Positions 1 through 3,985 of a stretch of DNA of 5,058 nt are shown here, in pieces. The translations under genes and the position numbers were made by a program. The DNA comes from Syntrophaceae bacterium UBA4059 (GTDB taxonomy: Bacteria; Desulfobacterota; Syntrophia; Syntrophales; Smithellaceae): contig DFZJ01000089.1 in NCBI GenBank assembly GCA_002382045.1, forward strand, positions 23,211-28,268, given 5' to 3'. How positions within the stretch are numbered: position 1 is the first letter of the stretch; each line of letters begins with the position of its first letter. The notes beneath the pieces are model-generated. The model ran no database searches and was not told the DNA's origin. It saw nothing but the letters and a program-made list of their open reading frames with translations.

Positions 1-2
1 TG

Positions 3-710
3 GGGGCGACGAAGCGCGTCTGCGAAATGATGGCAGCCGCCGCCTGCTCAAAAAATAGGGACAGCGCCCTATTTTCCCAAGGCGAAATAAATAGGGACAG
101 CGCCCTATTTTCGGGCAATGCTTCCGCCGTTGCCAACGCCGAAATAAATAGGGAAATAAATAGGGACAGCGCCCATTTTTCCGGTACGCGGTTTATCTCG
201 GTCCGCTTCGGCAACGTCCTGGGCAGCTCGGGCTCCGTCATCCCCCTGTTCCAGCAGCAGATCGCCCGGGGCGGCCCCGTGACCGTGACGCATCCGGAGA
301 TCACCCGCTACTTCATGAGCATCCCCGAGGCGGCCCAGCTCATCCTGCAGGCCGGCGCGATGGGCGAGGGGCGCGAGATCTTCATCCTGAAGATGGGCGA
401 GCCGGTGCGCATCGCGGACCTCGCGCGGGAAGTCATCAAATTCCACGGCCTGGAGCCGGATATCGATATCGAGATTGTCTTCACCGGGCTGCGGCCGGGC
501 GAGAAGCTGTACGAGGAGCTGATCACCGAAGGCGAAGGAATCGTTCCCACCCGCCACGAAAAGATCATGGTGCTGCACGCGAACGAGTGCGGCAACGGCG
601 ATCTCCTGCCCACCCAGCTCGACGAACTCCTGCGCGTCGCCGACACCTTCGACATCCTCGCCATCAAAGCCAAGCTCCGCGAAATCGTCCCCGAGTACAC
701 CCCGCAATAA
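3..710 (+). CDS. CapD/FlaA1/WbpM-family nucleotide-sugar dehydratase/epimerase, 3' part, with three in-frame repeat insertions
   Basis: The C-terminal 235 codons of a polysaccharide-biosynthesis SDR protein; the 5' end lies outside the window. The frame opens at base 3 with GATKRVCEMM, the helix that in this family follows the catalytic YxxxK region. It continues with TRFISVRFGNVLGSSGSVIPLF (residues 62-83 of the visible part), the VTHPEITRYFMSIPEAAQLI block, MGEPVRIADLA and GLRPGEKLYEEL, all typical of family members that modify UDP-GlcNAc-type sugars for O-antigen, capsule or glycan synthesis. These enzymes are usually membrane-anchored by N-terminal helices, which would be outside the window. 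The oddity is residues 17-60. Where the family has a short loop, three copies of the palindromic repeat are translated as KNRDSALFS, EINRDSALFS and EINREINRDSAHFS. Without them the text reads MMAAAACSQGNASAVANAGTRF, which looks like ordinary host protein. The internal ATG at base 27 is not the real start. The stop codon is followed at once by another repeat. Exact sugar substrate unknown. Confidence 0.9.
   Translation, partial: GATKRVCEMMAAAACSKNRDSALFSQGEINRDSALFSGNASAVANAEINREINRDSAHFSGTRFISVRFGNVLGSSGSVIPLFQQQIARGGPVTVTHPEITRYFMSIPEAAQLILQAGAMGEGREIFILKMGEPVRIADLAREVIKFHGLEPDIDIEIVFTGLRPGEKLYEELITEGEGIVPTRHEKIMVLHANECGNGDLLPTQLDELLRVADTFDILAIKAKLREIVPEYTPQ
51..77 (+). repeat. Palindromic repeat copy 1, in-frame in epimerase
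   Basis: Perfect 8-bp arms AAATAGGG and CCCTATTT around loop ACAGCG, with an extra A-run on the left and T-run on the right. The inserted block is 27 nt (nine codons) and is read as KNRDSALFS. Removing it joins TCA to CAA (Ser-Gln) in frame. Confidence 0.9.
84..113 (+). repeat. Palindromic repeat copy 2, in-frame in epimerase
   Basis: Same orientation as copy 1, with the fuller left end GAAATAAATAGGG and an intact CCCTATTTT right arm. The block is 30 nt (ten codons), read as EINRDSALFS. It is flanked by GGC on both sides (81-83 and 114-116), which could be a target duplication or chance. Confidence 0.88.
141..182 (+). repeat. Palindromic repeat copy 3, with duplicated left end, in-frame in epimerase
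   Basis: The left end GAAATAAATAGG is present twice in tandem (141-152, 153-164), followed by GACAGCGCCC and a right arm reduced to CATTTTT (TA missing compared with CCCTATTTT). The block is 42 nt (14 codons), read as EINREINRDSAHFS. The 12-nt duplication also keeps the frame. Confidence 0.88.
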
Positions 711-714
711 AAAA

Positions 715-752
715 TAGGGACAGCGCCCCAAAAAAATAGGGCGCTGTCCCTA
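715..752. repeat. Inverted pair of the repeat (copies 4 and 5) forming a 14-bp hairpin
   Basis: Copy 4 (plus orientation, from about 711) and copy 5 (minus orientation, to about 754) face each other. TAGGGACAGCGCCC at 715-728 pairs perfectly with GGGCGCTGTCCCTA at 739-752 around a 10-nt A-rich loop. It lies five bases after the epimerase stop. On the minus strand the stem is followed by six T residues, so it resembles an intrinsic terminator in that direction. On the plus strand no T-run follows, so plus-strand termination is doubtful. The 31 nt from 723 to 753 recur identically at 3189-3219. Confidence 0.88.
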
Positions 753-776
753 AAGAAACCTCCCTAATTAAAACCG

Positions 777-807
777 GGCTAATAACGATTGACGGTCGCT
801 ATTAGCC
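777..807. promoter_or_regulatory. Imperfect palindrome upstream of the ATPase gene (possible operator or leader hairpin)
   Basis: Left arm GGCTAATAACGA (777-788) and right arm TCGCTATTAGCC (796-807) match at 11 of 12 positions around the 7-nt loop TTGACGG. It ends 17 nt before the preferred ATPase ATG. The loop TTGACG could double as a -35 box, but the matching -10 (TATTCA, 812-817) is poor. The palindrome is clear in the sequence; its role as operator or RNA hairpin is inference. It is unrelated to the AAATAGGG repeat. Confidence 0.5.
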
Positions 808-824
808 ATGATATTCATGAATGC

Positions 825-2123
825 ATGTTGAGCAACGACGTTCACAACCGGATCCTGCAGTACAATCCGTGGCTGACACAGCCGCACCAGGCGGATGCCC
901 TCATCCGACGCTTTCTTCCGGACATTTATGTTCCGCGTGCCATAGAGCCGGTCGAACTGCGGAATGACCGGGCCCTCCTTATTGTCGGTCCCCGCCAATC
1001 CGGAAAATCGACCCTGGCGTGGAGGCTTCTCCAATCCCACGCCCCCCATATCCTCTATCTCAATCTGGAAGATCCGCTGCTGCGTTCCGCCCTCGACGCG
1101 GCCATCGAACTGGTTGCGCTGCTGCGCGAACGTTACCCCTTTATCAAGGCGCTCTTTCTGGACGAAGCTCAGCATCTGACCGACGCCGGACTCTTTGTCA
1201 AGGGACTCGTGGACGAGCGGCTGGGCATTCCCCTGCTGGTCACCGGGTCTTCCTCCTTCCACCTGATGAGCAGGACGAGGGAATCCCTGGCGGGCAGGGC
1301 GGACCGTTTGCGGCTGCTTCCCTTCAGCATGAAGGAACTGATGCGCCGGGAAAAGCCGGACAACCCGCTGGCCGCCAAGCATCTTGGCGAGACCATCTTC
1401 CAGCGGCAGATGATCCATGGAAGCTATCCCGCCGTCTATCTTGCCCCGGCCGAACCGGACCGCCTCCGCCTCCTCTCCGACCTGACCGAGGCCCTGATAT
1501 TAAGGGACGCTTCGGATCTGTTTCGGATCAAGCGGGTGGATGTTTTCCGGAAGCTTCTTTCACTGCTGGCCGGACAAACCGGCAATTTGGTGAATTTTTC
1601 GGAAATGGCTTCACTGTGCCATGTGGACGCGGCCACGATCCATGCCTATGTGGAGATCCTCGAGGAGAGCCATATCGTCAAGGTCGTTCGGCCCTTTGCC
1701 GGCGGCAAGCGTCGCGAACTCACCACATCGCCCAAGATATACTTCGTGGACAACGGCATCCGGAACCAGTTGCTCAACGCCTTTACGGAGGACATCCCGC
1801 TAAGAACCGACAAGGGCGCGCTGATGGAGAACTGGGTTTTCTCGGAGCTTTATAAGCGGCTGCCGCTGACGGCCACGATCCACTTCTGGCGAAGCAAGGC
1901 CGGGGGAGAGGTGGATTTTGTGGTAGAACAGGCGGGCCATATTGAAGCCCTGGAGGTCAAGGCGGCGGCGCTGGAGCGGCCGCGGATCAGTCGCTCGATG
2001 CGCAGTTTTATCGATGCCTACCACCCGAAGCGATTCGTGCTGGTGAATCGCTCCCTTGAAACGCGTCTGGCCTTGGAGGAACTCTCTATCGATTTCCATA
2101 CCCCGGCCAGTCTTCCGTATTGA
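825..2123 (+). CDS. AAA_14/DUF4143-type ATP-binding protein
   Basis: A 432-residue P-loop ATPase of the family with an N-terminal AAA domain and a C-terminal DUF4143 domain. Visible motifs: Walker A GPRQSGKST (residues 55-63), Walker B ALFLDEAQ (109-116), the strand LLVTGSSSF (137-145) with a sensor-like Thr/Ser, and ESLAGRADRLRLLPFS (153-168), whose arginines are characteristic of the family. A helical, winged-helix-like middle follows (NLVNFSEMASLCHVDAATIHAY). The C-terminal GGEVDFV...ALEVKAA holds E362, D364, E377 and K379, resembling a PD-(D/E)xK nuclease core. The cellular role of these proteins is not established; they are common in accessory DNA. Start: the frame stays open back to TTG 789, but that codon sits in the palindrome loop. 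ATG 825 gives MLSNDVHNRILQYNPW, which fits the family N-terminus. No strong Shine-Dalgarno is visible for either. Start confidence is moderate; family confidence is high. Confidence 0.87.
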   Translation: MLSNDVHNRILQYNPWLTQPHQADALIRRFLPDIYVPRAIEPVELRNDRALLIVGPRQSGKSTLAWRLLQSHAPHILYLNLEDPLLRSALDAAIELVALLRERYPFIKALFLDEAQHLTDAGLFVKGLVDERLGIPLLVTGSSSFHLMSRTRESLAGRADRLRLLPFSMKELMRREKPDNPLAAKHLGETIFQRQMIHGSYPAVYLAPAEPDRLRLLSDLTEALILRDASDLFRIKRVDVFRKLLSLLAGQTGNLVNFSEMASLCHVDAATIHAYVEILEESHIVKVVRPFAGGKRRELTTSPKIYFVDNGIRNQLLNAFTEDIPLRTDKGALMENWVFSELYKRLPLTATIHFWRSKAGGEVDFVVEQAGHIEALEVKAAALERPRISRSMRSFIDAYHPKRFVLVNRSLETRLALEELSIDFHTPASLPY

Positions 2124-2135
2124 ATAAGGATAATT

Positions 2136-2158
2136 AAATAGGGACAGCGCCCTATTTT
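2136..2158 (+). repeat. Palindromic repeat copy 6
   Basis: Perfect AAATAGGG / CCCTATTT arms around ACAGCG plus a trailing T, 12 nt after the ATPase stop. As RNA it gives a short hairpin followed by U residues, so it may also weaken read-through. Confidence 0.9.
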
Positions 2159-2167
2159 CGGTTCATT

Positions 2168-2192
2168 AAATAGGGACAGCGCCCCATTTTTT
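2168..2192 (+). repeat. Palindromic repeat copy 7
   Basis: Direct repeat of copy 6, with a 9-nt gap. The right arm is CCCCATTTTTT, so the outer palindrome is imperfect (TA lost, extra C), as in copies 3, 8 and 11. Confidence 0.88.
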
Positions 2193-2212
2193 AACTTGAC
2201 TGATATATCCAG

Positions 2213-2241
2213 CTTGACCGATCGATCAAGTTGCCTTTTTT
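2213..2241 (+). terminator. Possible weak intrinsic terminator after the ATPase gene
   Basis: CTTGA (2213-2217) pairs with TCAAG (2226-2230), and a six-T run (2236-2241) follows shortly after. A longer alternative pairs AACTTGA (2193-2199) with TCAAGTT (2226-2232). The stem is short and AT-rich, so it is a weak candidate. CTTGAC(T/C)GAT also occurs twice at an 18-bp spacing (2195 and 2213), which could instead be a protein-binding site. Confidence 0.35.
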
Positions 2242-2268
2242 AATCAACCATGGGTGAAAAAATCCTCC

Positions 2269-2544
2269 CTATTCAACATCATAGGGCAGCTGAAAATTGC
2301 CGGCGACAATTCCAGGTACGGTAATATCCTCATCCAAAGATTCCCATCGCAATGCAAAGCCATTAAGGCGCAAGGTCACTTCTTTCAATTTTTCTTCCGA
2401 TGCGGTGGCAAGAAGCTTAAAACGGCCGGCTGGGAAACCAATGATCCTTCCATCTGTAAGCTCAATATATATGATCCTTTTCTCTGCCCATGCTCTGATG
2501 GCAGTAGGTTCAACAGTTTCATTTTTCATGGCTAAAGTATTCAT
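2269..2544 (-). CDS. DUF2442 domain protein (probable partner of DUF4160)
   Basis: A 91-residue protein recognised as DUF2442 from the compact pattern AIRAWAEKRIIYIELTDGRIIGFPAGRFKLL followed by LNGFALRWESLDEDITVPGIVAG. In this family the W-(E/P)-x-LDEDI segment near the C-terminus is the hallmark. The start at 2544 (MNTLAMKNETV) is chosen because GGAGGG lies about 8 nt upstream, inside the end of the DUF4160 gene. The inner ATG at 2529 (MKNETV) is a possible alternative. The gene overlaps the upstream DUF4160 frame by 26 nt, implying co-transcription and coupled translation. DUF2442 and DUF4160 genes are commonly found as neighbours and have been suggested to form a toxin-antitoxin-like pair; which partner does what is not shown by the sequence. 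No clear terminator follows. Confidence 0.85.
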   Translation of the reverse strand: MNTLAMKNETVEPTAIRAWAEKRIIYIELTDGRIIGFPAGRFKLLATASEEKLKEVTLRLNGFALRWESLDEDITVPGIVAGNFQLPYDVE

Positions 2545-2761
2545 GAAATTTACCCTCCAGAAAGTCACGGTATTCGAAAATTTTTCTTTCGAGTTGTCTG
2601 ATGTTTTGCGGTGAAATACCCTTGTTACGCGCCAATCGAACAGGATCAAGCCAGAATTTGCATTCGCCATCCGGTGTTTCAACATGGATATGCGGCGGTT
2701 CGTTTCCTTCATCCGAGTAAAAATGAAATCTGTATGCTCCCAATTTCATTACCGTTGGCAT
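2519..2761 (-). CDS. DUF4160 domain protein
   Basis: An 80-residue protein with the DUF4160 signature: MPTVMKLGAYRFHFYSDEGNEPPHIHVE, then GECKFWLDPVRLARNKGIS and a C-terminal helix rich in charged residues (IRQLERKIFEYRDFLEGKFHEYF). The conserved NEPPHIHVE block with its two histidines suggests a conserved functional site, but no activity is established. The MPTV start is typical of the family and supports ATG 2761. It is the first gene of a two-gene unit with DUF2442. The start has no Shine-Dalgarno and sits about where transcription should begin (see promoter), so the message may be leaderless. Role as part of a toxin-antitoxin-like module is inference from pairing and setting. Confidence 0.87.
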   Translation of the reverse strand: MPTVMKLGAYRFHFYSDEGNEPPHIHVETPDGECKFWLDPVRLARNKGISPQNIRQLERKIFEYRDFLEGKFHEYFSHEK

Positions 2762-2767
2762 GATTTG

Positions 2768-2796
2768 AAAATAACTTCAATTATCATTGATGTCAA
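2768..2796 (-). promoter_or_regulatory. Sigma-70-type promoter for the DUF4160-DUF2442 unit
   Basis: On the minus strand a perfect -35 TTGACA (2796-2791), a 17-nt spacer and a -10 TATTTT (2773-2768). The predicted transcription start is about 2761, the A of the DUF4160 ATG. Inside the spacer TCAAT and ATTGA (2777-2781, 2786-2790) form a small inverted repeat that could be an operator for autoregulation. An alternative -10, GATAAT (2785-2780), lacks a good -35. The promoter lies next to repeat copy 8. Confidence 0.6.
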
Positions 2797-2800
2797 GGGG

Positions 2801-2826
2801 AAATAAATAGGAACAGCGCCCATTTC
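2801..2826 (+). repeat. Palindromic repeat copy 8 (diverged)
   Basis: AAATAAATAGGAACAGCGCCCATTTC: the GGGACAG core has become GGAACAG and the right arm is the short CATTT form. It lies between the DUF4160 promoter and the beheaded RelE-like gene, where homology to the toxin family begins only a few bases further on. Confidence 0.78.
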
Positions 2827-2831
2827 CCCTT

Positions 2832-3008
2832 TTACGCAACCGCTGGTTTTTCGTATTTGGTTTTGAAAAAAACGAGGTTGAAAATGTTTCAGAAAAAGAA
2901 CTGTCGGCTTTGAAAATGCTGGCAGATGACCCGCCGGGAATGTCTGCCGTAAAAATTCAAATTGCCATAAGTAAAGGTTCTTTAGTGGAGGTTGATGATG
3001 AAAAATAA
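2832..3008 (+). pseudogene. RelE/HigB-like toxin (NadT type), 3' remnant
   Basis: The frame reads LRNRWFFVFGFEKNEVENVSEKELSALKMLADD...SAVKIQIAISKGSLVEVDDEK. This matches the C-terminal half of small RelE/HigB-like toxins (WFFVFGFEKNE is the recognisable block). The family is about 110-120 residues long; here only about 58 remain. The upstream half and start codon are missing, and the frame is closed by a TAG inside repeat copy 8 (2808-2810). No start codon or ribosome site serves this fragment, so it is a dead gene. Its 3' end overlaps the antitoxin start in the usual order for this family (toxin first, antitoxin second), which confirms the identification. Confidence 0.8.
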
Positions 3009-3118
3009 AAAGTATGAGAGTCGCCTTTTAAAGTCAGTTCATGAAACAGAAAAGGATTTGCACGAGCAGGGATTAATAGATAGGCGTAAAATGCATGAAT
3101 ATGATTTTTTGTGCATGG

Positions 3119-3166
3119 AAAAATGGAGACACCGCCCAGGAAAAGAAGGCGATGTCCCCCATTTTT
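3119..3166. repeat. Diverged inverted pair of a related repeat (AAAAATGG..GACA.CGCC)
   Basis: AAAAATGGAGACACCGCC (3119-3136) faces GGCGATGTCCCCCATTTTT (3148-3166), whose complement is AAAAATGGGGGACATCGCC. The arms match except for one substitution and a small length difference, around an 11-nt loop. Layout (A-run, GG, GACA, CGCC) parallels the main AAATAGGGACAGCGCC repeat, so it looks like a sister subfamily. It begins exactly where the antitoxin homology stops. Confidence 0.75.
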
Positions 3167-3188
3167 CTACCCCACGACCCAACCTCAC

Positions 3189-3219
3189 GCGCCCCAAAAA
3201 AATAGGGCGCTGTCCCTAA
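3189..3219 (-). repeat. Palindromic repeat copy 9, with part of an inverted partner
   Basis: Minus-orientation copy (A7-TAGGGCGCTGTCCCTAA) preceded by GCGCCCC. The 31 nt are identical to 723-753, so this is the right-hand part of the same inverted dimer, without its left arm. It supplies the last residues and the stop codon of the truncated antitoxin frame. Confidence 0.88.
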
Positions 3220-3237
3220 TTAATCCACGCCCCCTAG

Positions 3238-3261
3238 AAAATAGGGCGCTGTCCCTATTTT
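3238..3261 (-). repeat. Palindromic repeat copy 10
   Basis: Perfect 9-bp arms AAAATAGGG and CCCTATTTT around CGCTGT, in minus orientation, 18 nt after copy 9. As RNA on either strand it is a short hairpin followed by U residues. It separates the dead TA remnant from the MazF operon promoter. Confidence 0.92.
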
Positions 3262-3288
3262 ACCCGATTTTCTTAAAAATCATTTTTC

Positions 3289-3338
3289 TTGACATTCTTC
3301 CGGAATGACCCCATATTTTAGGCCAATATTAGGCCTAA
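3289..3338 (+). promoter_or_regulatory. Promoter and probable operator of the RHH-MazF operon
   Basis: Perfect -35 TTGACA (3289-3294), 17-nt spacer, -10 CATATT (3312-3317). Just downstream are TTAGGCC (3318-3324) and the perfect 10-bp palindrome TTAGGCCTAA (3329-3338). Together these give inverted half-sites covering the expected transcription start. TA operons are normally autorepressed by the antitoxin or the complex, so this is a natural operator candidate; binding is inferred. Confidence 0.6.
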
Positions 3339-3362
3339 TTTGACGGCCTCAAGGAGGGTTCC

Positions 3363-3596
3363 ATGCAACAGGCGAAATTCAGTTGTAAAGAGAGTCAGGT
3401 CGAGTTCATAAACAACTATAGGCAATATGGCTTCAAGGACAAGAGCGCCATGGTGCGTGAATCGTTGGACTTATTGAAAGAAAAGTTGGAATCGCAGAAA
3501 TTGAAGGAATCGGCCGAATTATATGCCGAGATCTACAGGGGGGATTCCGAGCTCAAGGCGTTGACGCACTCGGCCACGCAGGGATGGCCGGAATGA
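3363..3596 (+). CDS. Ribbon-helix-helix antitoxin of a MazF module
   Basis: A 77-residue protein. Residues 4-8 (AKFSC) form the likely beta strand. ESQVEFINNYRQYG (10-23) and KSAMVRESLDLLKEKLE (27-43) form the two helices of a ribbon-helix-helix DNA-binding domain. The acidic/charged tail (about 44-77, ending GWPE) would bind and block the toxin. The ribosome site AGGAGG (3352-3357) lies five bases before the ATG, which fixes the start. The stop overlaps the MazF ATG by the classic ATGA, so translation is probably coupled. It should bind the palindromic sites upstream and repress the operon. It is a MazE-type partner by position rather than a member of the AbrB-fold MazE family; ParD/CopG-like is an equally fair label. 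Confidence 0.85.
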   Translation: MQQAKFSCKESQVEFINNYRQYGFKDKSAMVRESLDLLKEKLESQKLKESAELYAEIYRGDSELKALTHSATQGWPE

Positions 3597-3952
3597 CAAC
3601 CATCGAACGGGGCATGGTGATCGATATCGATCTGGATCCGGTGCAGGGGTCCGAAACGGGGAAAGTGAGACCCTGCATCGTGGTGACCAACGATGTGTAC
3701 AATGCTCGCGTCCCCGTCATTCAGGTGGTGCCGATCACGGCCTGGAACGAGAAGAAGGGGCGGATCAAGACCAATGTAACGCTTGAGCCCTCTGCGCTGA
3801 ACGGGCTGGACAAGAAGTCGGTTGCCGACTGCCTGCAAACCCGTCCGATCGACTATCGCTTGCGGCTGTCCCGGGTGCGGGGAAAACTGACGCAAGACGA
3901 TATGCTCGTTATCGATCAAGCCCTGAAAGTCGTTTTCTCTCTGGATAAATAG
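3593..3952 (+). CDS. mazF: MazF/PemK-family endoribonuclease toxin
   Basis: A 119-residue protein, within the usual 110-120 of MazF toxins, which cleave single-stranded mRNA at short sequence motifs and halt growth when the antitoxin is lost. Visible motifs: RGMVIDIDLDPVQGSETGKVRPCIVVTND (residues 6-34) with the conserved Arg26 of the GxxRP loop, and VIQVVPITA (42-50) with Thr49. These correspond to the Arg/Thr catalytic pair of the family. ADCLQTRPIDYRL and GKLTQDDMLVIDQALKVVF complete the fold. Start: ATG 3593 overlaps the antitoxin stop and has AGGGA eight bases upstream; ATG 3584 would add MAG and is less likely. The stop TAG (3950-3952) belongs to the left end of repeat copy 11, so the native C-terminus may have been trimmed or changed slightly. 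All key residues are present, so the toxin looks active. Confidence 0.93.
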   Translation: MTTIERGMVIDIDLDPVQGSETGKVRPCIVVTNDVYNARVPVIQVVPITAWNEKKGRIKTNVTLEPSALNGLDKKSVADCLQTRPIDYRLRLSRVRGKLTQDDMLVIDQALKVVFSLDK

Positions 3953-3977
3953 GGATAAATAGGGACAGCGCCCATTT
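3945..3977 (+). repeat. Palindromic repeat copy 11, with duplicated left end
   Basis: GATAAATAGG occurs twice in tandem (3944-3953, 3954-3963), followed by GACAGCGCCCATTT. The right arm is the short CATTT form. The pattern matches copy 3, which also has a doubled left end. The first half overlaps the mazF stop codon, and the copy ends eight bases before the fic ATG. Confidence 0.87.
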
Positions 3978-3985
3978 AATGTAAT

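Larger units (their letters stand above)
2998..3219 (+). pseudogene. NadS/HigA-like antitoxin, truncated after the N-terminal segment
   Basis: The first 41 residues (MKNKKYESRLLKSVHETEKD, then LHEQGLIDRRKMHEYDFLCME) match the N-terminus of Xre-type antitoxins that accompany RelE/HigB-like toxins, where (I/V)HETxxDLHxxGxIDxxTMxEFDxLC is typical. Intact members continue into a helix-turn-helix of about 50 residues; here that domain is absent. From base 3119 the frame runs into diverged repeat sequence (KWRHRPGKEGDVPHFS) and ends in repeat copy 9 as KKIGRCP. The result is 73 codons without a DNA-binding domain. The start is supported by GGAGG at 2987-2991 with six bases to ATG 2998, overlapping the toxin stop by 11 nt. 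ATG 2995 and TTG 2992 are alternatives. Probably non-functional. Confidence 0.78.

Noticed and set aside
51..182. CRISPR array
   Set aside because: Units are short and themselves palindromic, spacing is irregular, copies occur in both orientations across 4 kb, the intervening segments code for host protein, and no cas genes are present.
105..731. A 208-codon minus-strand open frame opposite the epimerase
   Set aside because: It is the antisense shadow of a clear SDR-family protein in GC-rich DNA. Its recognisable segment MGRCPYF is just the repeat read in reverse.
1019..1855. A 278-codon plus-strand frame inside the ATPase gene
   Set aside because: It is an out-of-frame shadow with no recognisable domain, lying under the intact Walker A/B and DUF4143 protein.
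2297..2614. Plus-strand frames of 93-105 codons opposite DUF2442
   Set aside because: They are antisense to two recognisable, overlapping minus-strand genes with promoter and ribosome site; no domain and no proper start signal.
51..3977. Insertion sequence or complete transposon
   Set aside because: Only short repeats are seen. No transposase or long terminal inverted repeats lie in the window, so the elements are at most non-autonomous.
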